The notes below the pieces were generated by a model. It made no database searches. It was not told the origin of the DNA and worked only from the letters and a program-made list of their open reading frames with translations. Shown here piece after piece: positions 1 to 8,588 of a stretch of DNA of 64,000 nucleotides; the first letter of the stretch is position 1, and each line of letters begins with the position of its first letter. This stretch comes from an uncultured Metabacillus sp. (GTDB lineage Bacteria > Bacillota > Bacilli > Bacillales > Bacillaceae). The stretch covers positions 1-64,000 of the forward strand of contig NZ_CANNCR010000007.1 in the NCBI RefSeq assembly GCF_947503125.1, in the 5' to 3' direction. Made by a program: the position numbers and the translations under genes.

Positions 1-178
1 AAAATCGTGTTAATTCCAAGGGAGTAGTCTGCCTAAAAATAGAGATTTGTAGCCCCAAGTTCTAGAAATACAATTTTAAGAAGTAAAATGAACAAAATTC
101 CTTAGAAAGTTTAAAAACTATAATTGATTTTTGGTTAAATGCATGAACTCAGAGATGGTATGAATAATTCAGGTTTCC

Positions 179-700
179 TTATTTCTTTTCCGTTTTTGAA
201 TAGGCTTCATATGTTTTTAACACTTCTAAAAATTGATCTTTAGAATGAATTCGAATACCTTGGATTAATTCGTCGTGCTTGCGGCTTTCGAGCTTTTTAA
301 CATCTATTTGAAAGAAAGATTGAATAACTTCCTTTGTTTCAGGCTTTCCATTAAATATTGATAATACCCCATCCCCATCAATTCCAAAGTATCCATTCGT
401 TTTTAACAATGGCGAAATATCATCAACCTTTCGTTGAAGAACAATCCTTTCTTTACTTTGATCAATTAACTGCCAGCTATCATATGCAGCCCAAAAATCT
501 TCCATCGAGAGAATGGTTTCATTTGTTACTTCTTCACTTAATTCTCCATCTAAGTAAACCCGCTGCAAAACCACTTTTACCGTTAACGGCTCATCACCTA
601 TTTTTTCGAAAGCTATTACTTGGTTACCGTTTGGATACAATCCGAACATAAAAATCAAACTGCAAACGGTAAGGATGCGACTTAGATGAAACGTTCTCAT
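179..700 (-). CDS. bofC: BofC, forespore regulator of pro-sigma-K processing
   Basis: Probable BofC, a secreted forespore protein that restrains SpoIVB and so times pro-sigma-K processing at the SpoIVF complex (family knowledge). The 173-residue product has an N-terminal hydrophobic segment at about residues 8-30, then a small beta-rich domain with the stretch KVVLQRVYLDGELSEEV and a C-terminal domain starting near LKTNGYFGIDGDG. Length matches BofC (about 170 aa). I chose the ATG at 700 because GAGGTGA lies five bases upstream; the frame stays open to 769 without a better site. In B. subtilis bofC sits beside ruvA, which would lie just left of this window. Its targets SpoIVFA and SpoIVFB are encoded at 16.8-18.4 kb here. 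Confidence 0.82.
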   Translation of the reverse strand: MRTFHLSRILTVCSLIFMFGLYPNGNQVIAFEKIGDEPLTVKVVLQRVYLDGELSEEVTNETILSMEDFWAAYDSWQLIDQSKERIVLQRKVDDISPLLKTNGYFGIDGDGVLSIFNGKPETKEVIQSFFQIDVKKLESRKHDELIQGIRIHSKDQFLEVLKTYEAYSKTEKK

Positions 701-969
701 CAATCTCACCTCGATCATTAAATTCTTCAAAAGCCTACTATCATTTGAATCTAATCTGGTTCTGTTCAATTATATTGTGACCAATAATAGAAGTTTTAAC
801 CAACTTATCATCTAAATTACGCAATCCAAAACCTTCCACAACATCTGATAAGCTTTAAACTCTAGAAATAATAGAGAATAACACTTTTAAATATTCATTT
901 CTTCCATAGGCTATTTCATTACGCTTCCTTTACTTAAGCTCATATATTGTTAATAAAGGAGGGGTTATA

Positions 970-1158
970 ATGAATAGTTGGATATTCTTATATTTAGCCG
1001 CAATTTTATCAGGCTTTGCTTTAATTAAGGTGCCATTAGCAGGAACATTTTTAGCTAGTATTGCACCATTTACTACAGTTGTTGGAGTATTAACGGTTTT
1101 GGTTTTCTCAGCGGTTCTTATTTATAAAGGCATCAGATATTTATTTTCAAATAATTAG
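970..1158 (+). CDS. small two-helix membrane protein, unknown function
   Basis: A 62-residue protein I do not recognise. It is almost entirely hydrophobic, with two predicted transmembrane helices (about residues 4-24 and 34-55), a short loop containing SIAPFTTVVG, and a basic C-terminal tail (KGIRYLFSNN). A near-ideal AAAGGAGGGG ribosome-binding site precedes the ATG and a strong terminator follows, so the gene is very probably real and monocistronic. It lies among sporulation genes (bofC, coxA, safA), which makes a sporulation role possible, but nothing in the sequence proves it. Confidence 0.7.
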   Translation: MNSWIFLYLAAILSGFALIKVPLAGTFLASIAPFTTVVGVLTVLVFSAVLIYKGIRYLFSNN

Positions 1159-1174
1159 TTTTATATAGAAAATT

Positions 1175-1222
1175 AAAAGTCACTCAGGTACAGCCAATTC
1201 CCCTTTACTGAGTGACTTTTTT
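1175..1222 (+). terminator. terminator after small membrane protein
   Basis: AAAAGTCACTCAG pairs perfectly with CTGAGTGACTTTT over 13 bp with a 20-nt loop and runs into TTTTTT. It can work on both strands: it closes the small + strand gene, and the minus-strand zinc-ribbon gene ends just to its right. Confidence 0.85.
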
Positions 1223-1252
1223 ATTGGGAATTCCATAATCTTTACACTCAGG

Positions 1253-1441
1253 TTAAATGCTCTTTTTCATCCCGCATGCCCTGCATTCCCTTAGAAAAAT
1301 GAAATCCTTAACAGAACTTTTAAATAAAGTATTCCCGCAATTATCACAGCGGCCGCTGATCTCGTCAGGGTATTGTTTAAAATCATATACAATCGATGTA
1401 TCAATTCCTTTTGTTTCTCGTTTTATTTCTTTGTCTTCCAT
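1253..1441 (-). CDS. small zinc-ribbon protein, unknown function
   Basis: A 62-residue hypothetical protein starting MEDKEIKRETKG. The C-terminal half has two CxxC knuckles, CDNC and CRAC, about 20 residues apart, which suggests a zinc ribbon. The N-terminal half is charged and has no membrane segment, so the protein is probably cytosolic. The ATG at 1441 is preceded by AGGTGA; the frame is open to 1540 but that extension has no ribosome-binding site and reads like translated spacer. I cannot name a family beyond zinc ribbon. It may be transcribed with the upstream coxA-like gene only if the long-loop hairpin at 1517-1587 is read through. Confidence 0.6.
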   Translation of the reverse strand: MEDKEIKRETKGIDTSIVYDFKQYPDEISGRCDNCGNTLFKSSVKDFIFLRECRACGMKKSI

Positions 1442-1516
1442 TCGATCACCTGCTACATAAAATTTTAAAAAAACTTCATATATCATACCATATTTTATGG
1501 TTCGTTTTATCATAAT

Positions 1517-1587
1517 AAAAAGGGTCGACCCCAAACACAATATAAGAACTTAGTTCCATATCGGTTTTAGGAAGTCAGACCCTTTTG
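1517..1587. terminator. long-loop inverted repeat downstream of coxA-like gene
   Basis: Inverted repeat with arms AAAAGGGTC and GACCCTTTT about 50 nt apart. On the minus strand the second arm runs into TTTTTATT, fitting a terminator for the gene ending at 1597. The GGGTC/GACCC core recurs in several other terminators of this window. Confidence 0.5.
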
Positions 1588-1596
1588 AGGCTGCCT

Positions 1597-2313
1597 TTAT
1601 TCGTTTCTATCTCCATTGAATGGGCGTTGCATTGCATTTCCAAGATCATTCATAAGATTGTTTATATCATCATCAATTCTTGTGCGGTCAACACCATTTT
1701 GAATATTATTATCTATGTTACGAACACGGGTAAAGGTTCCTTGATCTGTCACAACCTGAACATCCCGACCATCAGCCATTTTACGAACATTATTTTTGAT
1801 TTTATTCTTTAAATTGTTTTCATTAGCAGCATCTGTTTTAACTGCAACTAAAATGCTATTTTCAGTAACCAAGACACGTGCATCATCAACATTGTTCATT
1901 TTCTCAACAGAAGCCCCTATTTTTCGTGAGATTTCATTATCTTCACGATCATTATTTCCTTGTTTATTTAAATGGCCATGGTAATTTGTATCTGTACGTC
2001 TAAATCGATTATCTCGAACAAGTCCATCATCCCGGTCACCTAAAGGAACTGTTGGATTGTCCATATTTTGGTTGTTATTACGATTATTAACCCTACGGAA
2101 ATAATTGTTTTCATTATTCATACCATCCATCATTTCCGTTACTGGGCCTTCATTATCCACATTGGTATCTTCATTTGAATAGTAACCCATGGGTTGAGTG
2201 TTATCATTATACCTTGTATCTAATGCACCCTCATTATTATTACAGGCTGTTAAACCCGATGTAAGAAGTGCGATAGCTGTAAATGCTGAAGCTTTTTTCT
2301 TGTTTATCAACAC
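1597..2313 (-). CDS. coxA: CoxA/YhcN/YlaJ-family sporulation lipoprotein
   Basis: Sporulation lipoprotein of the YhcN/YlaJ family, the likely counterpart of B. subtilis CoxA (YrbB), a cortex-associated spore protein encoded beside safA. From the GTG start at 2313 (GGGGGG five bases upstream; a TTG one codon later is also possible) the 238-residue product has a basic N-terminus, a hydrophobic core and the lipobox LTAC with Cys24 as probable lipidation site. Residues about 25-125 are extremely rich in Asn and Asp and look unstructured. The C-terminal 110 residues carry the conserved domain (SVEKMNNVDDARVLVTENS, then NVRKMADGRDVQVVTD). Role in cortex or germination is inferred from family and synteny. 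Confidence 0.75.
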   Translation of the reverse strand: MLINKKKASAFTAIALLTSGLTACNNNEGALDTRYNDNTQPMGYYSNEDTNVDNEGPVTEMMDGMNNENNYFRRVNNRNNNQNMDNPTVPLGDRDDGLVRDNRFRRTDTNYHGHLNKQGNNDREDNEISRKIGASVEKMNNVDDARVLVTENSILVAVKTDAANENNLKNKIKNNVRKMADGRDVQVVTDQGTFTRVRNIDNNIQNGVDRTRIDDDINNLMNDLGNAMQRPFNGDRNE

Positions 2314-2421
2314 GATTACCCCCCTGTAGGTACTTTCAAAGAGCACAATATCGCGCTCATTAACTAGCTTGTACCTTTTACAGGGAAATCAATCTGTTAG
2401 TTAACGGTAATATTGGAGACA

Positions 2422-2453
2422 GGAAAAAGCAGAGGTATCTCCATTACCTCTGC
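2422..2453 (-). terminator. safA terminator
   Basis: GCAGAGGTA pairs with TACCTCTGC around a 7-nt loop and is followed by TTTTTC on the minus strand, 14 nt after the safA stop codon. Confidence 0.85.
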
Positions 2454-2466
2454 AAATTTAATCGGT

Positions 2467-3867
2467 TTAATCTTCGTCGTTATCTTCCCTGCTGTCATAA
2501 TCAGGCATTTCAAACATTTGCCCGCCCTGTGCCATTTGCTCTGGGGAAAACCCTTGTGGACTCATGAATTGTTGCCCTTGAGCACTCATAAACTGCTGTC
2601 CTTGGTCACCCATAAATTGTTGCCCTTGTGGTTGTGGACCCATGAATTGTTGTCCTTGATAACCACCAAATGGTTGCTGCATTGGATAGCCAACTGGATG
2701 CATCATTGCAAAGCCTCCGTATGGCTGCTGCATTGGATAGCCATACTGTGGCATTTGTTGATATGGACTCATCTGCGGAGCAGGTCCGCCGCACCCGCAA
2801 TCCTTCTGGTCATATGCTGGAGAAAGGGCTTCATTTTCATAATCATCGTCATCATACGGATCATCGTATGCTCCTAAAACTTGGCTAGGATGATGAAATC
2901 CCGGACCTGGTAATACTGGAGACACCGGTACACCTGCATATGGATTTACTGGGAACCCATGACCGTAATGTGCAGCAGGCGCAACAGCTTGCGGATATGG
3001 CATATTTGGTGCATAAGGACCTTGTTCATCATCATCGTCATCATATTCCGCAGGACTAACTGCGGTTGGGTATGGCTGTTGCGGCATTGCCGGACCGAAA
3101 CCATATGGCATTGGAAAATATGGTCCTGGTGGACATAATCCACTGCCAGGTAATACTGGTGAAACAGGTACCATATATTGTGGTGCTACACAATGTGGCT
3201 GATACATGGCTGGTGCAACATTTGTTGGCATTGGCATGTAAGGCATATTCGGTAGATTCGGCATATTTGCCATATCTTTTGAATCCTCCTCTTGTTGTAA
3301 TGGTGATGTGTAATATGGCTGCTCCTTAAATTGCTCCTTAGGCTGTTCTTTAGGTAAATCTTTTGGTAGCTCTTTAGCTGGGACTTTATAGATGTCTTCA
3401 TCATCCTTCATTATATCTGGTAATACATTTTCCGGTTTTGGCGGCAATTGCGGATTTGGCATTTGCGGCATCATCGCCATATTCACCGTATAATAATTAT
3501 TCATATCGATTCCAGTATATACCGGATGCTGAATATTAGGTACAGGCGGTATATAAGGTTTTGATGGTTTTTCCGTTTTTACATCTTTTGGTGCTGTATC
3601 TTCTACATCTACTGCCTCTTTAGGTTTTTCTTTTGCAAAAGGATGTTCAACCTTAGGCATTTCTTTTTTTATCGGCATTTCTTTTTTCACTGGTGCTTCC
3701 TTTTTTAATGCTACATTACCAGAAGGTACTTTAATTTTCATTCCAGGCATGATTAAATCAGGATTGCTTAATTGGGTGTTCATACTTTTTAACTCTTCGA
3801 AATCAACCCCATATTTTTTTGCAATTTTCCAAAGAGTATCGCCCTTTTGAACAATATGAATTTTCAA
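2467..3867 (-). CDS. safA: SafA, LysM-containing spore coat morphogenetic protein
   Basis: SafA organises the inner spore coat and localises at the cortex-coat interface through its LysM domain and SpoVID (family knowledge). The 466-residue product opens with a LysM domain (residues 2-49, IVQKGDTLWKIAKKYG to MPGMKIKVPSG), then a Lys/Glu/Pro linker with MPIKKEMP-type repeats, then a long Pro/Met/Gln/Tyr-rich region. Visible repeats are VSPVLPG twice, poly-Asp patches (DDDDDE and DDDDYENE) and QGQQFM four times near the C-terminus. One CGCGG cluster is present. The start is a TTG at 3867 with AGGAGGG seven bases upstream. Its partner SpoVID is at 34.7 kb. Expression is expected from sigma-E; I did not identify that promoter securely. 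Confidence 0.92.
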   Translation of the reverse strand: MKIHIVQKGDTLWKIAKKYGVDFEELKSMNTQLSNPDLIMPGMKIKVPSGNVALKKEAPVKKEMPIKKEMPKVEHPFAKEKPKEAVDVEDTAPKDVKTEKPSKPYIPPVPNIQHPVYTGIDMNNYYTVNMAMMPQMPNPQLPPKPENVLPDIMKDDEDIYKVPAKELPKDLPKEQPKEQFKEQPYYTSPLQQEEDSKDMANMPNLPNMPYMPMPTNVAPAMYQPHCVAPQYMVPVSPVLPGSGLCPPGPYFPMPYGFGPAMPQQPYPTAVSPAEYDDDDDEQGPYAPNMPYPQAVAPAAHYGHGFPVNPYAGVPVSPVLPGPGFHHPSQVLGAYDDPYDDDDYENEALSPAYDQKDCGCGGPAPQMSPYQQMPQYGYPMQQPYGGFAMMHPVGYPMQQPFGGYQGQQFMGPQPQGQQFMGDQGQQFMSAQGQQFMSPQGFSPEQMAQGGQMFEMPDYDSREDNDED

Positions 3868-4197
3868 CGCTTTCCCTCCTAAACATAAAAATAAATAACC
3901 ATCAGAAAGCTTTTTCTATACTGATGGGCTTCTGACTCATCGAACTAATGATAAAATCGATGATGTTTTTCCACCTCATAAACAATAAGCATGATGTCAT
4001 TAATCTTCATCACAATTTATGAAGAAAAAACAGAAAATATGATTAAACTCGTATTAAAAATTGGATAAACCTATCCACTTTTATCATTTTTATGCTTAAT
4101 GAGGACATTTTATTAACCGCAAAACTTTCATGATTTATATACATAAATAAAAATGAAGGAGGAAAAATACTACAATCATACTTAAAGGATTGGTTAA
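3868..4197. other. intergenic region between divergent safA and secreted-protein gene
   Basis: About 330 bp that should hold the divergent promoters. The only clear structure is a hairpin at 3899-3927 (CCATCAG and CTGATGG, 15-nt loop), which lies in the safA 5' leader. An unattached AAGGAGG lies at 4156-4162, 35 nt before the next ATG. I see no coding potential. Confidence 0.5.
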
Positions 4198-4950
4198 ATG
4201 CTTAAAATAGTGATGACATTTGTTTTAATAAATTTGATAGTACCTAATAATGAAGTTCATGTAGAAGCAGCGGAAAAGGAATCAGTTACAATTGCAATGC
4301 GTAACAATGCTTTAAATGCAACCATTCAATTTTTTAATGCTCAAAAAAACTGCAAGACGGACAAAATGTCAAAGTATTCAATCGACATTCAGAATGTCGA
4401 TCGTAGTAGTTATGATCAAACATTTTGCAAGAAAAATCCTTTACAAAAGGCAGAAATAACGGACCTTACTGTTGTTTCTAGTGACCTTGCTTTAGCATCG
4501 GTACATTTAGATTTTGAAGACCAAGTCATTGTTCAGACATTCCCAGTTATTAAAAAAGAAGGAAAATGGAGAATTGTAAAAGGTGTATATCGAAAGCAAG
4601 CAGCGGAAAAAACGATGAATATTGGTATGCTTAACGGAATTAAAGGTTATTTTAGCAGCATTCATTCAGGGAATGAAGCTGCATTAAGGAAGTATGCTAG
4701 AAAGTTTAATAAAGATCATGAGCAAATAGATAATCGTGATAGAATATCGGCGCTTGAATATAACATACATAATGTAACCACTCTAACAAATACAGCATCG
4801 ATTGTTGACATTTCCGTCATAAATGGCAAACAAGTAAACATGATAAAATACGTTGTTTATAAGGCAGATAACAATTGGAAGGTGATTGCCGACAGGCATT
4901 TAGTTAAAGCTGTAATCCCTAAAAATGCAAATCCTGTTGAGGTAAAATAA
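4198..4950 (+). CDS. secreted protein with two tandem NTF2-like repeats, unknown function
   Basis: A 250-residue exported protein. A short hydrophobic N-terminus (VMTFVLINLIVP) ends near VEAAEK, giving a plausible signal peptidase site after Ala24 or Ala25. The mature part looks like two copies of one module. Residues about 38-130 start with a helix (ATIQFFNAQ) and end in KKEGKWRIVKG. Residues about 143-240 start with GIKGYFSSI and end in KADNNWKVIADR. This pattern fits NTF2/DUF4878-like domains (inference). Two cysteines occur only in repeat 1 (QKNCK and TFCKK). The start is uncertain: the ATG at 4198 has only a weak AAAGGA and an in-frame stop right before it, while a strong AAGGAGG lies 35 nt upstream. 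The gene faces nadA across a shared terminator. Confidence 0.62.
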   Translation: MLKIVMTFVLINLIVPNNEVHVEAAEKESVTIAMRNNALNATIQFFNAQKNCKTDKMSKYSIDIQNVDRSSYDQTFCKKNPLQKAEITDLTVVSSDLALASVHLDFEDQVIVQTFPVIKKEGKWRIVKGVYRKQAAEKTMNIGMLNGIKGYFSSIHSGNEAALRKYARKFNKDHEQIDNRDRISALEYNIHNVTTLTNTASIVDISVINGKQVNMIKYVVYKADNNWKVIADRHLVKAVIPKNANPVEVK

Positions 4951-4969
4951 GGAGTTTTTGAAAGCATAA

Positions 4970-5001
4970 GGGTCAGTTCTCCAGTATAGAGGGACTGACC
5001 C
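4970..5001. terminator. bidirectional terminator between secreted protein gene and nadA
   Basis: GGGTCAGT pairs with ACTGACCC around a 16-nt loop. It is followed by AATTTTGT on the + strand. The two flanking genes converge here. It is one member of the GGGTCAGTCC hairpin family of this window. Confidence 0.65.
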
Positions 5002-5011
5002 AATTTTGTAT

Positions 5012-6121
5012 TTAAACATTTGCAAGCATGCGGTCAAGTGCTAAAACGGCATCCTTTGTTATTTGCTCAGGCACTACAATTTGATTCGTGATTTCTCCTT
5101 TTTCTAAGCCTTCAAGCGCCCAAAGGAGATGTGGGAGATCAATCCGGTTCATTGTTAAACACGGGCACATATAAGGATTTAATGATACGATTTTCTTGTC
5201 CTTGTTTTGCTGAATTAAACGGTTTACAAGGTTCATTTCTGTTCCGATCGCCCATTTTGTACCTGATTCTGCTGCTTCAATCATATCAATAATATACTTT
5301 GTTGAGCCTGCATAATCAGATAAGCCAACAACCTCACGACTGCATTCCGGGTGGACAATAATGTTCATATCCGGTTCTGTTTTGCGAATATGTTCAATAT
5401 TTTTCACTGTGAAGTTTTCATGGACTGAGCAATGGCCTTTCCAAAGAATAACAACGACCTCTTCAATATTCCCATCATATTCTAATTTGTTATGAATTGG
5501 GTTCCAGATCGCCATTTTTTCTAACGGAATCCCTAAATCATACGCTGTATTTCTTCCTAAGTGCTGATCTGGTAAAAATAAAATTCTTTCCTTCTTAGTA
5601 AATGCCCACTCTAACATTTTCTTGGCATTTGAAGAGGTGACTGTTGCACCGCCGTTTTTTCCAACAAAAGCCTTAATGGCAGCTGTAGAGTTTACATAGG
5701 TTAAAGGAAGAATCGTATCACCAAACAATTGCTGGAGCTCCTCCCATGCCCGGTCGGTTTGTTCAATATCAGCCATATCAGCCATTGAGCAGCCAGCTCT
5801 CATATCTGGTAAAATCACCTTTTGGTTCTCAGTAGTTAACATATCAGCCGTTTCAGCCATGAAATGAACACCGCAAAACACAATAAATTCAGCTTCTTTA
5901 TTGGCTGCAGCGGCTTGTGCTAGCTGCAGGGAGTCACCTGTTACATCAGAAAACTGCACAACCTCATCTTTTTGATAATGATGCCCCGGAATATAAAGCC
6001 TTGTGCCGAATTTTTCTTTAATTTCGCGTACGCGACGTTCCATTTCCTCCGTTGTACGTGTTTTATAGGATTCTGGCATCATTTCTCTTTTCTCATGTTC
6101 AAGAATATCTAATAATTCCAT
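5012..6121 (-). CDS. nadA: quinolinate synthase A
   Basis: NadA condenses iminoaspartate with dihydroxyacetone phosphate to quinolinate using a [4Fe-4S] cluster. The 369-residue product is full length for the long Bacillus-type enzyme. Likely cluster ligands are Cys111 ([10 protein letters not shown]), Cys231 (KGHCSVHE) and Cys321 (within MCPCL), matching the three conserved positions in B. subtilis NadA; Cys83, Cys260 and Cys319 are additional. The three homologous domains expected of the family can be followed through [13 protein letters not shown] and HPECSREV. It is last in nadB-nadC-nadA, 11 nt after nadC, and should share the NiaR-controlled nadB promoter. Confidence 0.96.
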   Translation of the reverse strand: MELLDILEHEKREMMPESYKTRTTEEMERRVREIKEKFGTRLYIPGHHYQKDEVVQFSDVTGDSLQLAQAAAANKEAEFIVFCGVHFMAETADMLTTENQKVILPDMRAGCSMADMADIEQTDRAWEELQQLFGDTILPLTYVNSTAAIKAFVGKNGGATVTSSNAKKMLEWAFTKKERILFLPDQHLGRNTAYDLGIPLEKMAIWNPIHNKLEYDGNIEEVVVILWKGHCSVHENFTVKNIEHIRKTEPDMNIIVHPECSREVVGLSDYAGSTKYIIDMIEAAESGTKWAIGTEMNLVNRLIQQNKDKKIVSLNPYMCPCLTMNRIDLPHLLWALEGLEKGEITNQIVVPEQITKDAVLALDRMLANV

Positions 6122-6132
6122 TTTCTGACCTC

Positions 6133-6963
6133 CTATTTAACATTCAAGCTTATATCTAACGATTTATATGAGTGTGTTAATATACCTAAGGATATATAAT
6201 CGACATTTGTATGACGGAAATCAGCTAAATTATTTAGTCCAATTCCCCCAGAAGCTTCTGTCACAATATGTTTTGGCGTTAGTTCAACAAATTTTGCTAC
6301 CTCTTCTGGTGAGCGGTTGTCAAACATGATAACATCTGCTTCAGCCTCAATTGCTTCTAGCAGCTGCTTTTCGGTTTCAATTTCCACTTCAATTTTCACC
6401 ATATGACCTGTTTTTTCCCTTACCTCTTTTACAGCATTTATAATCGAACCTGCAAAGGCGATATGATTGTCCTTAATCATGACCCCATCATAAAGGCCAA
6501 AGCGATGATTAAAACCACCGCCGCAACGGACAGCATATTTTTCAAACATTCGCAAACCGGGAGATGTTTTTCTTGTATCGCAAATTCTTGTATGATCTGA
6601 TTGAAGGAGATTTACTGCCTTATTTGTTAAGGTTGCAACCCCGCTCATCCGCTGCAATAAATTTAATATCACTCGTTCCCCGCTCAAAATCGTGCCGACC
6701 GGTCCCTCGATTTCCGCGATAATATCACCCTTGGTAAGTTTGTCGCCGTCACGTTTTTTTAAGGTTACATCCACCTTTTGCTGAAATAAGGAATAACCTG
6801 TTTGAATCACATCAATTCCAGCTAAAATTCCATTTTCCTTAGCAATTATGACAGCCTCTCCCCTTGCTTCAGGACCAAATATCGTTTGACTTGAAACATC
6901 CAATTCACCTAAGTCCTCTAGAAAAAATTCCTCAAGTTTCTTTTTAAATTTAATCACGTTCAT
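6133..6963 (-). CDS. nadC: nicotinate-nucleotide pyrophosphorylase (quinolinate phosphoribosyltransferase)
   Basis: NadC converts quinolinate and PRPP to nicotinate mononucleotide, CO2 and pyrophosphate. The 276-residue product has the N-terminal swinging domain (residues 1-110) and the barrel with the signature [16 protein letters not shown], the basic site residues of [21 protein letters not shown], and [13 protein letters not shown]. It lies 3 nt downstream of nadB and 11 nt upstream of nadA, so the three enzymes of quinolinate synthesis and use are one transcription unit. Confidence 0.96.
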   Translation of the reverse strand: MNVIKFKKKLEEFFLEDLGELDVSSQTIFGPEARGEAVIIAKENGILAGIDVIQTGYSLFQQKVDVTLKKRDGDKLTKGDIIAEIEGPVGTILSGERVILNLLQRMSGVATLTNKAVNLLQSDHTRICDTRKTSPGLRMFEKYAVRCGGGFNHRFGLYDGVMIKDNHIAFAGSIINAVKEVREKTGHMVKIEVEIETEKQLLEAIEAEADVIMFDNRSPEEVAKFVELTPKHIVTEASGGIGLNNLADFRHTNVDYISLGILTHSYKSLDISLNVK

Positions 6964-6966
6964 CCG

Positions 6967-8517
6967 CTACACCCCTACGTACATTTCATTTTTTGTTCGG
7001 ATCAGCTGCTTTTTTCGCCATTCTTTATCATTCATGTCAGGAAAATCAATTCTGAAATGTCCGCCTCTGCTCTCCGTTCTGTTTAATGCCGAGGTGGAAA
7101 TTAGCCAGCCGATTGTTATCATATTGATGATTTCAATTTGTTGAGTTGTGAAATCCTTCACATTAAATGCCCAAAAAGAGCATTGCTTCTGATAACTCTC
7201 AAACCAATTTACCGCATATGTTAGCTCTGCTTCCGTTCGCTGAATTCCAACATATCGGGTCATAATGCCTTGAATTTGTTTCTTTGTCGGTAATTCACAG
7301 CTATCTGTACTTGCAAATTCCATGCTATCATCAACGGCCATTACAGGTTGATCAAAGGGTAAGGATAATATATGGCCGGCGACTCTTTTTCCGAAAACAA
7401 GTCCTTCTAATAAAGAGTTGCTAGCTAAACGATTTGCACCATGAACTCCCGTACAAGCAGCTTCACCTATTGCAAATAATTTCCTAATATTTGTTTCGCC
7501 ATTCTCATCCGTGCGAATTCCTCCCATTAGAAAATGCATACCTGGTGCTACGGGTATTCTCCCATGTTTTAAATCAATACCATGTTGTTTACACATACGT
7601 GAAATCGTTGGGAATCTCGTTACAAAATTTGAAAGCATGGATATATCAAGGAATACTTCATTCCCCTTTTTCATCTCGAAAAAAATCGCTCTTGAAACGA
7701 CATCTCTAGGCGCTAAATCTGCTTGTGGATGGAGCTTATCCATAAACGCTTCTCCATGCTGATTAATCAAGACAGCTCCTTCACCGCGAACAGCTTCTGA
7801 AATGAGTCCAACACATTGCCCATTAATTTGAAGCATCGTCGGATGGAATTGGATAAATTCCATATCAGCAATTTCCGCTCCTGCCCGATACGCCATAGCA
7901 ATCCCGTCACCTGTGATCACATCGGCGTTTGATGTATGGCCATAGACAGCCCCACATCCACCGCTTGCTATAATCGTGTTACTTGCCAAGTACCGTTTAA
8001 TCGTTCCATCTATTCTCTTAGTAAAAACACCGCAACATACACCATGCTCAACAATTAATTCTGTTGCCATTTCATTTTCTATGATTCTTACCGAGGATTT
8101 TGTTGCTTGATATAAAAACTCAGTAATGGCTCTTCCTGTTGCATCTCCTCCGGCATGAATTATTCTATGATGGCTATGTGCCCCTTCCTTCCCTAGAAGA
8201 AATTGACCATTTTGATCACAGTCAAAGCTCATGCCTCGTTGGCACCATTCCAAAATTTCATTCGGGCCTTCTTGGACAAGATACTCAACATTTGTTGGAT
8301 TATTATGATAACACCCTGCCACTAACGTATCTTCAAAATGATTTTTCCAGGAATCATTTTTATGAATCACAGCGGCTATTCCACCTTGGGCAAGCATTGA
8401 GTTGCTCTTTTTCCAAGATGATTTCGTAATAAGTGTTACTTGTTTATGTCGTAAGTGGTATGCAGCAGAAAGGGCTGCGATTCCACTGCCAATGATAATG
8501 ACATCTGATTGAGGCAT
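6967..8517 (-). CDS. nadB: L-aspartate oxidase
   Basis: NadB is the flavoprotein that oxidises L-aspartate to iminoaspartate, the first step of de novo NAD synthesis; NadA takes the product. The FAD dinucleotide motif VIIIGSGIAALSAAYH is at residues 5-20, followed by QGGIAAV. Later family motifs include HAGGDATGRAI, EFIQFHPTML and APRDVVSRA, with the second flavin-binding segment GVHGANRLASNSLLEGLVFG. I chose the ATG at 8517 (GGGGG eight bases upstream); a GTG at 8526 is in frame. Length from this start is 516 residues, normal for the family. The promoter overlaps the candidate NiaR operator at 8540-8557. Confidence 0.95.
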   Translation of the reverse strand: MPQSDVIIIGSGIAALSAAYHLRHKQVTLITKSSWKKSNSMLAQGGIAAVIHKNDSWKNHFEDTLVAGCYHNNPTNVEYLVQEGPNEILEWCQRGMSFDCDQNGQFLLGKEGAHSHHRIIHAGGDATGRAITEFLYQATKSSVRIIENEMATELIVEHGVCCGVFTKRIDGTIKRYLASNTIIASGGCGAVYGHTSNADVITGDGIAMAYRAGAEIADMEFIQFHPTMLQINGQCVGLISEAVRGEGAVLINQHGEAFMDKLHPQADLAPRDVVSRAIFFEMKKGNEVFLDISMLSNFVTRFPTISRMCKQHGIDLKHGRIPVAPGMHFLMGGIRTDENGETNIRKLFAIGEAACTGVHGANRLASNSLLEGLVFGKRVAGHILSLPFDQPVMAVDDSMEFASTDSCELPTKKQIQGIMTRYVGIQRTEAELTYAVNWFESYQKQCSFWAFNVKDFTTQQIEIINMITIGWLISTSALNRTESRGGHFRIDFPDMNDKEWRKKQLIRTKNEMYVGV

Positions 8518-8539
8518 ACATGGCACCCCCAGTAAATTT

Positions 8540-8557
8540 ACACCTGTCTTGACACCT
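8540..8557. promoter_or_regulatory. candidate NiaR operator between nadB and nifS
   Basis: The segment ACACCTGTCTTGACACCT resembles the TGTCTTGACA-type site I associate with the NiaR (YrxA) niacin repressor. It overlaps the -35 of the nifS promoter and lies just downstream of the nadB -10, so one site could repress both directions. NiaR itself is encoded next to nifS. Assignment is by memory of the motif and by position, not by a scored search. Confidence 0.55.
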
Positions 8558-8578
8558 ATATTTACATATATTTAAAAT
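8549..8578 (+). promoter_or_regulatory. probable sigma-A promoter of nifS-niaR
   Basis: TTGACA at 8549-8554 and TAAAAT at 8573-8578 with an 18-bp spacer. The -35 lies inside the candidate NiaR operator. The predicted leader to nifS is about 140 nt and contains the 13-bp inverted repeat at 8589-8638. Confidence 0.6.
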
Positions 8579-8586
8579 AATGACAA
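8559..8586 (-). promoter_or_regulatory. probable sigma-A promoter of nadB-nadC-nadA
   Basis: On the minus strand TTGTCA (8581-8586) and TAAATA (8559-8564) are separated by 16 bp. The candidate NiaR operator covers the expected start-site region just downstream. Confidence 0.5.
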
Positions 8587-8588
8587 GA

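Noticed and set aside
2413-3329. Several frames antisense or out of frame in safA, rich in His, Leu or Met
   Set aside because: They arise from the low-complexity repeats of safA.
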